Origin: Rhodopseudomonas palustris
GTDB taxonomy: Bacteria > Pseudomonadota > Alphaproteobacteria > Rhizobiales > Xanthobacteraceae
Direction: 5' to 3'
Assembly (NCBI GenBank): GCA_016215605.1
Contig: JACRJB010000025.1
Location: 62,001 to 126,000 of the forward strand
Length of the DNA stretch: 64,000 nt
The translations under genes and the position numbers were made by a program. Position 1 is the first letter of the stretch, and every line of letters starts with the position of its first letter. Below the pieces are notes generated by a model that saw nothing but the letters and a program-made list of their open reading frames with translations, made no database searches and was not told where the DNA came from. Below, piece after piece: positions 54,256 through 64,000 of this stretch.

Positions 54256-56499
54256 TCACCAGCGCGCGGTGACGCTGCCGAGCACGGTGCGGCCTTGGGT
54301 GAAGGTGCAGTTGCCGCCGTTGCAGATGCCGACCCGCTCGTCGGCAAGATTGCGCGCGTTGACGGCGAGCCGCATGCCGCGGAAATCGTAGTGCACGCCG
54401 GCGTCGAACGCGGTGATCGCCGGATTGCGCACGGTGTTGAGCGAATCCGCCCAGGTCCGGTCGATCCAGCGCACGCCCGCGCCGAGGCCGAAGCCGGCCA
54501 GCGCGCCGGTCTGCCAAGTGTAATCCATGAAGATCGCCGCCTGCTGGCTCGGCACGCCGATCGGCACCTTGCCGAGATCGGCGTCGTTGCTGCGCGTCAC
54601 CTCGGCGCTGGTGGTGCTGTAGGACGCGATCCCCTTGAGACCTTCCGCCAGCGACAGCACGGCCTCCAGCTCGGCGCCGCGGGTGCGGATCTGACCCGTC
54701 TGCACCGAATACATCGCACCGAACACCGGATCGACCGTCAGCACATTGTCCTTGGTCAGGTTGAACCAGGTCGCGGTGAAGTAGCTGTTCCAGCCGCGCG
54801 GCTGATACTTGATACCCGCCTCGATCGACTCGCCGGTGGTCGGCGCGAACGGCGACGAGCCCCGCCCCGGCGCCGTGGTGCCGGCCTGCGGCAGGAACGA
54901 GGTCGCGTAGTTGACGTAAGGCGCGATCCCGCTGTCGAACAGATACAGCAACCCGGCACGGCCGGTGAAGCGATCCGGCTTGCTGTCGGTGGTGGTGCTC
55001 GACAATTCGTTGTACTGCGACAGCTCGGAGAAATCCTGCCGGCCGCCGATCGTCAGGCGCCAACCGCCGAGCGCCAGCTGATCCTGCACATAGAGGCCGA
55101 GTTGCCCGAGGGTCTGCCGATTGGCCGCCATCAGCGACAGCTCGGACGTCGGGAACGCGACGCCGATCACCGGATTTGTCAGATCGAGCGACGGCGCCGT
55201 TCCGACCGAGTAGCCGAAATTCGTCGCCTGCCGGAAGTAATCGACGCCCGCCAGCACGGTGTGCCGGACCGGTCCGGTCACCAGCTTGGCTTCGATCTGG
55301 CTGTCGATGGCGAACGTCTTCAAGGTTTCCTTGAAGTTGGACGCATAGCGGTCGAGCGTGCGTCCATCGGCCGACAGCCCGAGCCCGTCGATCATGTCGC
55401 CGTCGAGCCGCGCATGGCCGATGCGCACGTTCTGCCGGAACGTCAGCGCCGGATTGAAGCGATGCTCCAGCCGGTAGCCGATCGAGGCCTGCGAGATCTT
55501 CAGCACGTCGAACGCGGGATCGCCGAGCCGGATATTGGTGGCCTGCCCGGTGGTCGGGTTCGGCATGTAATACGGCCACATCGAGGCCTTGCTGCGCGTG
55601 TACTCGGACAGAATGGTGAGGGTCGTATCGTCGCCCAGTTTCGCCGTGACGCTCGGCGCGAGGTAGACGCGGTCGTCCCAGGTGCCCGGAATTTGCGTGC
55701 CGCTGTCGCGCACCAAGCCGGTGAAGCGATACAAGAGATCGTCGTGGCCGGGCACCGGCCCGCTGAAATCGAACCGCCCCTGATAACGGTTGAAATTGCC
55801 GACGTCGAAGCCGGCTTCGTTCAGGCGATACGGCAGCGGCATCTTGCTGACGTAGTTCACCAGCCCGCCGGCGTCGTTGGCACCGTACAGCACAGAAGAC
55901 GGACCGCGCAGCACCTCGATGCGTTCGGCGCCGTAGGGTTCGTTGCGGAAGTACACGTAGAGGCCGTTGCCCTGGCGCAGGCCGTCGCGATAATTGCCGA
56001 ACTGGGTCGACGAGAAGCCGCGGATCGTGAACTGGTCGTAGCGCGCGTCGTAGCCGTACGGCTGGGTGTAGACGCCCGCCGTATAGGCCAGCGCCTCGCC
56101 GACCGTACGGGCGCCGGTGTCGCGGATCTGGTCCTGGGTCACGACCGAGACCGACTGCGAACTTTCGATCAGCGGCGTGTTGGTCTTGGTGCCGGTGGCG
56201 CTGCCGGATGCGACGAAGCCGTTGACCGGTCCGGTCGCGCTCGACAGCGTGGTGGTGGACGCCGGCACGATCGCGGCCGGCGGCTGAACCGGCGTCGCGC
56301 GCTGCGTCGTCCGGCGCGGCTGCGTGGCGGTCGACCGGCGATCGGACCGCACGGTCCTCGCCTGCACCGGCTTCGGCGCATCGACCGTGACCGACGGCAA
56401 CGCCGTCTGGGCATGGCCCTGCGGGCTCCAGCCCGCACCGACGACAAACAAACTGCAGCTCGCGAGCGCGATGCGTCGCGAGACTTTCCATCCCGGCAT
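54256..56499 (-). CDS. TonB-dependent siderophore receptor
   Basis: 747-residue outer-membrane receptor. A signal peptide (SRRIALASCSLFVVGAGW, cleaved near GHAQ) is followed by a Pro/Thr-rich stretch. The TonB-box region and plug domain (about 100-230) include ESSQSVSVVTQDQI, IRGFSSTQFGNYRDGLRQGNG and YGAERIEVLRGPSSVLYG, the family marks. The barrel has 22-strand character and ends with GSVTARW, an aromatic last residue. It resembles the FhuA/FoxA hydroxamate receptor group by recall; the ligand is unproved. GGGGG precedes the ATG. No Fur or Irr box was found. Confidence 0.95.
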   Translation of the reverse strand: MPGWKVSRRIALASCSLFVVGAGWSPQGHAQTALPSVTVDAPKPVQARTVRSDRRSTATQPRRTTQRATPVQPPAAIVPASTTTLSSATGPVNGFVASGSATGTKTNTPLIESSQSVSVVTQDQIRDTGARTVGEALAYTAGVYTQPYGYDARYDQFTIRGFSSTQFGNYRDGLRQGNGLYVYFRNEPYGAERIEVLRGPSSVLYGANDAGGLVNYVSKMPLPYRLNEAGFDVGNFNRYQGRFDFSGPVPGHDDLLYRFTGLVRDSGTQIPGTWDDRVYLAPSVTAKLGDDTTLTILSEYTRSKASMWPYYMPNPTTGQATNIRLGDPAFDVLKISQASIGYRLEHRFNPALTFRQNVRIGHARLDGDMIDGLGLSADGRTLDRYASNFKETLKTFAIDSQIEAKLVTGPVRHTVLAGVDYFRQATNFGYSVGTAPSLDLTNPVIGVAFPTSELSLMAANRQTLGQLGLYVQDQLALGGWRLTIGGRQDFSELSQYNELSSTTTDSKPDRFTGRAGLLYLFDSGIAPYVNYATSFLPQAGTTAPGRGSSPFAPTTGESIEAGIKYQPRGWNSYFTATWFNLTKDNVLTVDPVFGAMYSVQTGQIRTRGAELEAVLSLAEGLKGIASYSTTSAEVTRSNDADLGKVPIGVPSQQAAIFMDYTWQTGALAGFGLGAGVRWIDRTWADSLNTVRNPAITAFDAGVHYDFRGMRLAVNARNLADERVGICNGGNCTFTQGRTVLGSVTARW

Positions 56500-56969
56500 T
56501 CCAAGTCCCCCAGCAGCAACAACTGAGCGGGCTTATGCGTGGGCGGCTGATCGGAAACAATTTGAATGGGTCGAGAAACAAGCTGCGACATTCGCCCGCA
56601 TTGCAGTGAAAAGCCCGCACGAAATCGACCTCGTCAGGCTCGTGCGAGCTTTGCGCCGACGCACGCCTGGAACGATTCCAGGTGATGGCGATCGGAGAAC
56701 CGCGCCGTCGACACGAACAAGTAGCAAGCGGCCGGCCACGCAACGCGACCAGAGTGCCTCATCGTTTGACTGAAGCAAGATCGCCCTGTCCACCTTGCAC
56801 TGAGTCGTCATCCTGAAGAGCCCGGCGAAGCTGGGCGTCTCGAAGGATGGGGCAACGCATTCCCTGCGTCACATGGTTCGAGACGGCGCTTTGCGCCTCC
56901 TCACCATGAGGTTGTGCGTGTGGCGATCACCGGATCGCTCGCTCTGATTTCACAACAAGCAGAGCCGCT
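56500..56969. other. Intergenic region upstream of the TonB receptor
   Basis: 470 bases. It holds the receptor promoter presumably near its start, but no consensus was identified, and then an interspersed repeat at 56807-56911. The rest shows nothing I can assign. Confidence 0.5.
56807..56911. repeat. Interspersed repeat with GTCATCCTGA and CACCATGAGG ends
   Basis: A ~105-bp element beginning GTCATCCTGAAGAGCC and ending CCTCCTCACCATGAGG. It contains GTCTCGAAGGATGGG and GGTTCGAGACGGCGC, the complementary pieces typical of this repeat in Bradyrhizobium-like genomes (recall). Non-coding. Confidence 0.7.
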
Positions 56970-57665
56970 TTAGAAGCATAGCCCGAGCATCTTGATCGTG
57001 CAGTCGCGTCGTGCCGGCTTCGCCGGCGCGGGCTTGGCGGTCGCAGGCTTGTTGTCCTTGGCCGGCTTGGCCGTACCCTTGGCGACCTGCGCGGGTCTTG
57101 CGGGCTGCTTGGCCGGCGGCTTGGCTTTCGGCTTCTCGTAATCGCCGGCGATCACCATCGCCCAATAGGTCCGGCCGCTGGCGCTCTTGGCGTTGGCGAT
57201 GCCGACTTTCGACGCGCCTTTCAGCAGCAGGTTGCGGCGGTGGCCCGACGAGTTGATCCACTGCCCGAGCGTGCGCGGAAAATCGGCGTAGCCATAGGCG
57301 ATGTTCTCGGCCGCACTGCCGGCTTTGGACGGCGCGACCCGATTGTTGAAATTGCCGACGACGTCGTGATCGAGCACGTCCTTCGCCGCCATCCCGGTCG
57401 CCTGCTGCTGCGCGATCGCGTTCAGCGTCGCATCCAGCGTCACCGCGCCCTCGCCGTTCTTGGCGCGGAACTGCGAGATCATCTCGGCGGGCGCCTGCGC
57501 CAAGGCGGGTGTACTCATCGCCGCCAGTATCACCGTCATTGCGAGGAGCGCAGCGACGAAGCAATCCAGCGCCGAGCACGGCGCTTCTGGATTGCTTCGC
57601 CGGAGCTTGCCATCGGGCGGCGCGGAGCGCCGACCCGTTGGGCTCGCAATGACGGGGAGAGTCAT
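56970..57665 (-). CDS. CAP/SCP-domain exported protein
   Basis: 231-residue protein with a CAP (cysteine-rich secretory) domain in residues ~60-170: AAENIAYGYADFPRTLGQWINSSGHRRNLLL, with the expected His and Asn. It ends in a Lys/Pro/Ala-rich tail and CTIKMLGLCF. The N-terminus is odd: from ATG 57665 the first 50 codons come from a 121-bp interspersed palindromic repeat, which encodes the basic head and most of the hydrophobic core (CFVAALLAMTVILAAM) before PALAQA. A start at ATG 57539 would leave a short signal (MTVILAAMSTPALAQA). It follows serS by 5 bp. Confidence 0.8.
   Translation of the reverse strand: MTLPVIASPTGRRSAPPDGKLRRSNPEAPCSALDCFVAALLAMTVILAAMSTPALAQAPAEMISQFRAKNGEGAVTLDATLNAIAQQQATGMAAKDVLDHDVVGNFNNRVAPSKAGSAAENIAYGYADFPRTLGQWINSSGHRRNLLLKGASKVGIANAKSASGRTYWAMVIAGDYEKPKAKPPAKQPARPAQVAKGTAKPAKDNKPATAKPAPAKPARRDCTIKMLGLCF
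57534..57654. repeat. 121-bp interspersed palindromic repeat overlapping the CAP gene start
   Basis: Terminal inverted repeats CGTCATTGCGAG (57534-57545) and CTCGCAATGACG (57643-57654), with internal partners such as GAAGCAATCCAG and CTGGATTGCTTC. Typical of GTCATTGCGAGGAGCG repeats in this lineage (recall). It overlaps the 5' part of the CAP-protein gene and runs to just beyond the serS stop. Confidence 0.9.
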
Positions 57666-57670
57666 CAGAC

Positions 57671-59161
<1,491 letters not shown>

Positions 59162-59163
59162 TC

Positions 59164-59186
59164 ATGGCCGGGCTCGTCCCGGCCAT
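59164..59186. repeat. Short hairpin repeat, same type as in uvrA
   Basis: ATGGCCGGG-CTCGT-CCCGGCCAT, a perfect 9-bp stem preceded by GTC and followed by CCACGTC. It lies 15 bp upstream of the serS start codon. Its arms are identical to one hairpin of the uvrA insert. Confidence 0.75.
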
Positions 59187-59280
59187 CCACGTCTTTGCGG
59201 ATCAGGGTCTGTAGAAGAGGTGGTTGCCGCGCACAAGGCCGTGCATCGCGGAGCGATCCCCGGCCAACCGAACCGTCGAC

Positions 59281-59538
59281 TCAGTGTGCACGGAGCAATG
59301 CGGCCGCGATACCGACAGCAGCGGCCAACATGCCGAAGCCCGCAGCCACGATCCCGCCCAACCGAACCGTCAGCCGCAATGTTTGCGTCTCCATGGCAGC
59401 CTGCAAATCGGTCTTTGTCACCAGTTCTGTCATGATGAACTCGCGCGCCGCTTCGGCATGAGCCTCGGCCTGTTCATTGGGAACCCCTGCGCCACGCAAG
59501 CGCTTGGCGTACCCCAAGGTATCGAACGCAAATGCCAC
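59281..59538 (-). CDS. DUF1640/CCDC90-like small membrane protein
   Basis: 85-residue protein: a start near AFAFDTLGYAKRLRGAGVP, a charged helical stretch (AEAHAEAAREFIMTELVTKTDLQAAMETQT), and a C-terminal membrane span (GGIVAAGFGMLAAAVGIAAALL). This is the short coiled-coil plus C-terminal anchor pattern of the DUF1640 family, related to the mitochondrial CCDC90/MCUR1 proteins. The GTG at 59538 is the best start; GTG at 59544 is the alternative. It lies between tatC and serS on the same strand. Function unknown. Confidence 0.75.
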   Translation of the reverse strand: MAFAFDTLGYAKRLRGAGVPNEQAEAHAEAAREFIMTELVTKTDLQAAMETQTLRLTVRLGGIVAAGFGMLAAAVGIAAALLRAH

Positions 59539-59618
59539 GAACACCGCCCCGGCTCGATCGATACAACCTATGATAGGCGTTCCCTCGGCGGACGCAAGGC
59601 GATCCGCGGCCGGTATCT

Positions 59619-60437
59619 CTACTCCGCCGGCTTGGAGTCGCTCGCGTCGGCGGTGGCGGCAGCGTCTGCCGCCGCTTTGGCCTTGAGGTTCTTCTCGACC
59701 ATCGCCACCGCGACGATCGAGCCCTCGTAGAGGATCAGCAGCGGGATCGCGAGCGAGGCCTGGCTGATGACGTCGGGCGGCGTCAGCACCGCGGCGATCA
59801 CGAACGCGCCGACGATGAAATAGCGCCGCTTTTCGCGCAGCTGCTTCGAGGTCAGCACGCCGATGCGGCCGAGCAGCGTCAGGATCACCGGGAGCTGGAA
59901 CGCCAGGCCGAAGGCGAAGATCAGCGACATCATCAGCGACAGATATTCGCCGACCTTGGGCAGCAGCTGAATCTGCGCGGTCTCGGTGCCGCCCATCTGC
60001 TGCATGCCGAGCGAGAACCGCACCAGCATCGGCAGCACGATGAAATACACCAGCAGCGAGCCGAGCAGGAAGAACACCGGCGTCGCCACCAGATACGGCA
60101 GGAAGGCGTTCTTCTCGTGCTTGTAGAGGCCGGGCGCGACGAATTTGTAGATCTGCGTCGCGATGATCGGGAACGAGATGAAGCCGGCGCCGAACATCGC
60201 CAGCTTGAGCTGGGTGAGGAAATATTCGAGCAGCGCGGTGTAGATGAATTTCGAATTCTCCGCGCCGGCGACCCAGACGAACGGCCACACCAGCACGTTG
60301 TAGATCTGCTTGGCGAAGAAGAAGCAGAAGATGAAGGCCACGCCGAACGCCAGCAGCGCCTTGATCAGCCGCGAGCGCAGCTCGACCAGGTGATCCATCA
60401 ACGGCGCCTTGGAGGCTTCGATGTCCTCGGCGCTCAT
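59619..60437 (-). CDS. tatC: Twin-arginine translocase subunit TatC
   Basis: Receptor for twin-arginine signals, 272 residues with six membrane spans. N-terminal [11 protein letters not shown] and the loop after the second span with [10 protein letters not shown] are family marks; the Glu in ELRSRL and the FAPGL segment matter for signal binding. The C-terminus has an Ala/Lys extension ([19 protein letters not shown]). Its ATG overlaps the tatB stop by 4 bp (ATGA). The gene order tatA-tatB-tatC is normal. Confidence 0.98.
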   Translation of the reverse strand: MSAEDIEASKAPLMDHLVELRSRLIKALLAFGVAFIFCFFFAKQIYNVLVWPFVWVAGAENSKFIYTALLEYFLTQLKLAMFGAGFISFPIIATQIYKFVAPGLYKHEKNAFLPYLVATPVFFLLGSLLVYFIVLPMLVRFSLGMQQMGGTETAQIQLLPKVGEYLSLMMSLIFAFGLAFQLPVILTLLGRIGVLTSKQLREKRRYFIVGAFVIAAVLTPPDVISQASLAIPLLILYEGSIVAVAMVEKNLKAKAAADAAATADASDSKPAE

Positions 60438-60982
60438 GAGGCTTTGGCGTCCTTGGCGGGTTCGGAATGGGTGACGTCAGGATGGGCGAGATCGGGCGGC
60501 GCCAGATCCGGCGTCGCGAGCGCGTGGGTCTCGGCCGGCACCGGCAGATGCTCGCCGCTCGCCTGCGCTTCGCTGACGATCGCCAGCGGCTCGCTGGTGA
60601 CGGCTTCGTGGGTCGTTGCTTCGATGAAAGTCTCGGCTGTCGGCGGCACCGGCGTGGTCGGCTCGACCGGGGGCGTATCGATGGTGGCGACCTTGTCGAT
60701 CGCCGCCGCCTCGGACAGCTCGCTGCCGAGCTTGGTCAGCATGTTGTTGGTCGACAGACCGGCGGTGGCTTCCTTGACCTCGTCGAACGACTTCTTGAGG
60801 TCGGCCATTTCGGCCTCGCGCATCGCCTCCTGGAACTGGCCCTGGAATTCGGAGGCGAGCTTGCGCGCCTTCCCCATCCACTGCCCGACCATGCGCAGCA
60901 CGCCGGGCAATTCCTTCGGGCCGATCGCGACCAGCGCGACGACTCCGATCACGACCAGTTCACTCCATCCGATGTCGAACAT
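60434..60982 (-). CDS. tatB: Twin-arginine translocase subunit TatB
   Basis: 182-residue signal-binding partner of TatC. N-terminal span [22 protein letters not shown], then the [10 protein letters not shown] elbow and an amphipathic helix ([19 protein letters not shown]). The C-terminal half is acidic and Pro/Thr-rich ([13 protein letters not shown]...). It is followed without a gap by tatC. Start at 60982 matches the family; an upstream in-frame ATG at 61003 adds seven residues. Confidence 0.97.
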   Translation of the reverse strand: MFDIGWSELVVIGVVALVAIGPKELPGVLRMVGQWMGKARKLASEFQGQFQEAMREAEMADLKKSFDEVKEATAGLSTNNMLTKLGSELSEAAAIDKVATIDTPPVEPTTPVPPTAETFIEATTHEAVTSEPLAIVSEAQASGEHLPVPAETHALATPDLAPPDLAHPDVTHSEPAKDAKAS

Positions 60983-61146
60983 GGGAAACGCCGAACATGC
61001 CAAACTTGCGCTTGCGGGCCGACATCGGCAGCCGCCTCAGCGATCACTCCTGCCCGAGGCGGCCTGCGACCACAAGCGCCTTCGGTTTGCCACCGGTTTG
61101 CCGCAAGCGAATCCGGCTGGCGGCAACGTCGGCAAACCGTCCTGCG

Positions 61147-61386
61147 TCAGACCGCCTTGCTGCCGACGTCGGTGCGATTTGGCGCGCTGGTGGTCGTCGC
61201 GTTGTGGTCGAGCGACTTCACCGCGTCGGGCTTTTCGGCAGTCTTTTCATCGTCCTGCAAGCCCTTCTTGAAGGATTTGATACCCTGGGCGACGTCGCCC
61301 ATCAGGTCGGAAATCTTGCCGCGACCGAACAGCAGCAGGACGACCGCGATAACGACGATCCAGTGCCAGATACTGAGTGAACCCAT
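61147..61386 (-). CDS. tatA: Twin-arginine translocase subunit TatA
   Basis: 79-residue pore-forming subunit. Short span [21 protein letters not shown] with the [12 protein letters not shown] hinge, amphipathic helix [12 protein letters not shown] and a charged disordered tail. The gene starts about 150 bp after the scpB stop and is followed by tatB. Confidence 0.97.
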   Translation of the reverse strand: MGSLSIWHWIVVIAVVLLLFGRGKISDLMGDVAQGIKSFKKGLQDDEKTAEKPDAVKSLDHNATTTSAPNRTDVGSKAV

Positions 61387-61537
61387 CCTGCAATCTCCCG
61401 AAACGCGACCGGCGCACCAGCCCTTGCCCTGTCTCAGAAACTAGGGGCAAAGGCCGCCAAAAACAAGGATTTAAGCCGCGACAACGGCGACGTGATTGCT
61501 GCCGATGCAGTGTTGCTGTTGTCGCAGGTGGCGCCGC

Positions 61538-62671
61538 TCAGCCGGGCTCGTGGCCGTCCTTGCGCGCGCCGTCCTCGTCCTCCGCCGCATCAGCCTCCGG
61601 CTCGGCGGTATCGAGCTCCGCGGTTTCGACGTCAGTGACCTCGGAATCGGCGGTTTCGTCCGCGAACTGATCGTCCTCGGCCGATTCCAGCGCCGCCTCT
61701 TCCGCTTCGCCGAGCTCCGCGGCCTCCACCGATTCGACAAGCTCGACCTCGACGAAGCCGATTTCGACCTCGGCAGGCTGATCGTCGGACACTTCGGCCA
61801 AGCCGATTTCGGCTTCGCTGATCTCGACATCGCCGATTTCAGCGCCGCTCGCGGCTTCCGGATCGGGCACTTCAGCGGTCCCGACCGCTGCGGTTTCGGC
61901 CTCGGTCTGCCCGGCTTCGGCCGACGCCGCGGCATTCGGCTCGTCGAATTCAGGGTCGGCGATCGGCGCCAGCGCCAGTTCGAGGTCGCCGGATTCCAGC
62001 GGGTCTTCGTCCTCACGCAGCGTCGGATCGTCCGACGGCGTCGGCACGTTGAAGCCGGTCGGCAGGCGGGTGTCGAGCAGGCCCGACCCCTTCAGCTCTT
62101 CGAGACCCGGCAGATCGCTCAACGCCTCGAGGCTGAACTGCGACAGGAAGCTTTCGGTGGTGCCGAAGGTCAGCGGACGGCCGGGCGTCTTGCGGCGGCC
62201 GCGCGGGCGAATCCAGCCGGTCTCCAGCAGCACGTCGAGCGTGCCCTTCGACGTCACCACGCCGCGGATCTCTTCGATCTCGGCGCGGGTGATCGGCTGG
62301 TGATAGGCGATGATCGCCAGCATCTCGATTGCGGCGCGCGACAGTTTACGAGTCTCGGTGGTCTCGCGCGTCATCAGCCAGGCAAGATCGCCGGCGGTGC
62401 GGAACGTCCATTTGTTGGCGATGCGGACCAGATTGACGCCGCGATGGGCGTAGTCCGCCTGCAACTGCGCCAGCGCCACTTTGACGTCGACGCCGTCGGG
62501 CAGCTTCTTGGCGAGCGCCGACTGATCGAGCGGCTCGGTCGAGGCGAACAGCAGGGCTTCGAGAAGGCGCAGTTCCTCGGGCCGGGTTTGCGGCTGCTGC
62601 TCGGCGCTGACCTCGTCGCGTTCGATCTTGGGTTCGAACTCCACGATGCGCTTCTCCGCCAGACTTGCCAT
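61538..62671 (-). CDS. scpB: Segregation and condensation protein B with long acidic tail
   Basis: ScpB joins ScpA and Smc in the chromosome condensin. Residues ~30-200 are the paired winged-helix domain (LRLLEALLFASTEPLD, AAIEMLAIIAYHQPITRAEIEEIRG). Beyond residue ~205 it has about 170 residues of Ala/Glu/Asp-rich, low-complexity sequence (ending GARKDGHEPG), far longer than in typical ScpB of ~200-250 residues. The start at 62671 has AAGGAGAG upstream. 20 bp separate it from the scpA stop, in one operon with nagZ. Confidence 0.95.
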   Translation of the reverse strand: MASLAEKRIVEFEPKIERDEVSAEQQPQTRPEELRLLEALLFASTEPLDQSALAKKLPDGVDVKVALAQLQADYAHRGVNLVRIANKWTFRTAGDLAWLMTRETTETRKLSRAAIEMLAIIAYHQPITRAEIEEIRGVVTSKGTLDVLLETGWIRPRGRRKTPGRPLTFGTTESFLSQFSLEALSDLPGLEELKGSGLLDTRLPTGFNVPTPSDDPTLREDEDPLESGDLELALAPIADPEFDEPNAAASAEAGQTEAETAAVGTAEVPDPEAASGAEIGDVEISEAEIGLAEVSDDQPAEVEIGFVEVELVESVEAAELGEAEEAALESAEDDQFADETADSEVTDVETAELDTAEPEADAAEDEDGARKDGHEPG

Positions 62672-62691
62672 GGCTCGCTCTCCTTCTTCCA

Positions 62692-63522
62692 CTACCCGGC
62701 CGGAACGTCCGGCACGGCCGCCGCTTCCATCGCTGGAGACGGCGGACGCTTACGAAAATACAAGGGCGCCAACGGCCCGGCCTGGTGCAGTTCGACCTCG
62801 CCTTCGCGCACCAGTTCCAGCGCGGCGGCGAAACTCGACGCCAGCACGGTCGCCTTCTGCGCAGGATCGGCCAGATAGCGGAGCAGATATTCGTCGAGCC
62901 GGCTCCAGTCTTCGGCGAGGCCGACCAGCCGCTCCAGCGAGGCGCGCGCCTCGCTCAGCGACCACACCGTGCGCCGCGCGAGATGCACGCTGGCGAGCAC
63001 GCGCGACTGGCGCTGCGTGGCGTAGGCGCTGAGCAGATCGTACAGCGTCGCCGTGAACTTCGGATGTTTGATCTCGTCGATCGCTTCCGCCATGCCGCGC
63101 GGAAAGATGTCGCGCTGCAATTGCGGGCGCGTCATCAGCCGGTTCGCGGCCTCGCGGATCGCCTCGAGCCGGCGCAGCCGGTTGGCGAGCGCGGTCGCCA
63201 TGTCCTCTGCGCTCGGCCCTTCGGCCGCCGGCGGCTCCGGCAGCAGCAATCGCGATTTCAGGAACGCCAGCCACGCCGCCATCACCAGATAGTCGGCGGC
63301 AAGCTCGAGGCGGATCTTCCGCGCTTCCTCGATGAACAGCAGATACTGGTCGGCGAGCGCCAGGATCGAGATCTTGTGCAGATCGACCTTCTGCTGCCGC
63401 GCCAGCGTCAGCAGCAGATCGAGCGGGCCTTCGTAGCCCTCGACGTCGATGACGAGCGCGTCTTCCTGGTCGACCTGTTCGGTGGGTCGGCCAGTGTCGA
63501 ATTGCAGAATTTCAGCGGTCAT
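62692..63522 (-). CDS. scpA: Segregation and condensation protein A
   Basis: Kleisin that bridges the Smc heads, 276 residues. The N-terminal part has VEGYEGPLDLLLTLARQQKVDL, the family start that binds the Smc neck; the C-terminal winged helix is near 200-250. The start codon overlaps the nagZ stop codon (ATGA, 4 bp), so the genes are translationally coupled. AGGGATGAG precedes the ATG. Confidence 0.96.
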   Translation of the reverse strand: MTAEILQFDTGRPTEQVDQEDALVIDVEGYEGPLDLLLTLARQQKVDLHKISILALADQYLLFIEEARKIRLELAADYLVMAAWLAFLKSRLLLPEPPAAEGPSAEDMATALANRLRRLEAIREAANRLMTRPQLQRDIFPRGMAEAIDEIKHPKFTATLYDLLSAYATQRQSRVLASVHLARRTVWSLSEARASLERLVGLAEDWSRLDEYLLRYLADPAQKATVLASSFAAALELVREGEVELHQAGPLAPLYFRKRPPSPAMEAAAVPDVPAG

Positions 63523-64000
63523 GCGCTCATCCCTGCGCGGCCGATCAAGGCTTCGAGTTCGGCGCGCGCGGCGGCGCGGTCGAACGGTTGCGGCGGCTTG
63601 CGCGACGCCAGCGCCGCCTCGGCGCGCTGCAGCGCCCTGCCCGCCAGCTCCGGCGTCTCGGCGGCAACCTGACGCATCTCGTCGAGCTTGCCGTTGCAGT
63701 GCAGGACGACGTCGCATCCCGCCGCGACGATCGCGCGGGTGCGTTCGGCGATCGTGCCGTCCAGCGCATTCATCGAGACGTCGTCGCTCATGAGCAATCC
63801 TTGGAACCCGATTCGCTGGCGAATCACCTGGTCGATGATTGTCGCAGAAGTCGTCGCGGGTTGGGCGGGATCGAGGGCGCTAAACACAACATGTGCAGTC
63901 ATCGCCATCGGCAGATCGGCGAGCGGCTGGAACGCGGCGAAATCGGTGCGTTCGAGCTCGTCCCGTGATGTGTCGACTTGCGGCAGACGGAAATGGCTGT
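63519..64000 (-). CDS. nagZ: Beta-N-acetylhexosaminidase NagZ, 3' part
   Basis: Cell-wall recycling glycosidase releasing GlcNAc from anhydromuropeptides, cut by the window edge. The visible 160 residues include DLPMAMTAHVVFSALDP (substrate and active-site neighbourhood of the family), FQGLLMSDDVSMNAL with the nucleophile Asp, and AGCDVVLHCNGK. The stop overlaps scpA. nagZ-scpA-scpB is a conserved order in this group. Confidence 0.95.
   Translation of the reverse strand, partial: SHFRLPQVDTSRDELERTDFAAFQPLADLPMAMTAHVVFSALDPAQPATTSATIIDQVIRQRIGFQGLLMSDDVSMNALDGTIAERTRAIVAAGCDVVLHCNGKLDEMRQVAAETPELAGRALQRAEAALASRKPPQPFDRAAARAELEALIGRAGMSA

Noticed and set aside
54248-56743. A longer minus-strand frame over the TonB receptor
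   Set aside because: It is offset from the receptor frame; the receptor frame carries all plug and barrel motifs.

Overview
The window is chromosomal DNA of an alphaproteobacterium of the Rhodopseudomonas/Bradyrhizobium group. The evidence is the high GC content, the gene order nagZ-scpA-scpB-tatA-tatB-tatC-serS together with surE and pcm, two alphaproteobacterial SOS (LexA) boxes at ssb and uvrA, and several dispersed palindromic repeat families of the kind found in this lineage. Rhodopseudomonas is the best guess, from recall of the family and not from a search. No rRNA, tRNA, CRISPR array, transposase or phage genes were seen.

Region by region. 0-3 kb: a TRAP transporter (binding protein plus fused DctQM permease) followed by the start of a further gene. 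3.7-12 kb: a minus-strand set of exported proteins: an octaheme cytochrome with TPRs, an outer-membrane protein, a formylglycine-type arylsulfatase, a DUF1254/DUF1214 protein and a small basic secreted protein. They face a divergent AraC-type regulator with paired direct repeats upstream. 13-18.7 kb: a collagen-like protein, a UvrD-family helicase, small proteins, an enoyl-CoA hydratase and a beta-barrel protein. 18.7-20.4 kb: a cobalt-type nitrile hydratase operon (alpha, beta, accessory). 20.6-26.6 kb: a GNAT-like protein, a beta-lactamase-fold hydrolase, queC, mazG and a CorC/CNNM protein. 26.9-32 kb: ssb, an Omp25-like porin and uvrA, with SOS boxes at ssb and uvrA; uvrA carries an in-frame palindromic repeat. 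32-34 kb: a low-GC orphan gene and a DUF433/DUF5615 toxin-antitoxin pair. 34.7-35.2 kb: a strongly folded, promoter-preceded non-coding element. 35.4-42.4 kb: a potassium-channel-like protein with a zinc ribbon, a tiny zinc-knuckle protein and assorted exported and membrane proteins, including a DUF1127 protein of 50 residues. 42.5-49.8 kb: trmFO, then NDUFAF6-like and NDUFAF3-like genes in one transcription unit with secF, secD and yajC, and a DUF815 ATPase. 49.9-56.5 kb: an NlpD/DipM-like amidase activator, pcm, a receiver-only response regulator, surE, a small Cys-repeat protein and a TonB-dependent receptor. 57-64 kb: a CAP-domain protein, serS (with an unusual insertion), a DUF1640-like protein, tatCBA, scpBA and the 3' part of nagZ.

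Themes. Protein export is prominent: SecDF-YajC and TatABC are both here, and three proteins in the window have twin-arginine-like signals (DctP, a FAH-family protein, a DUF3828 protein). Envelope proteins are abundant. The second theme is repeat DNA: at least seven interspersed palindromic elements lie in intergenic DNA, one has entered uvrA in frame, and one supplies most of the predicted signal peptide of the CAP protein.
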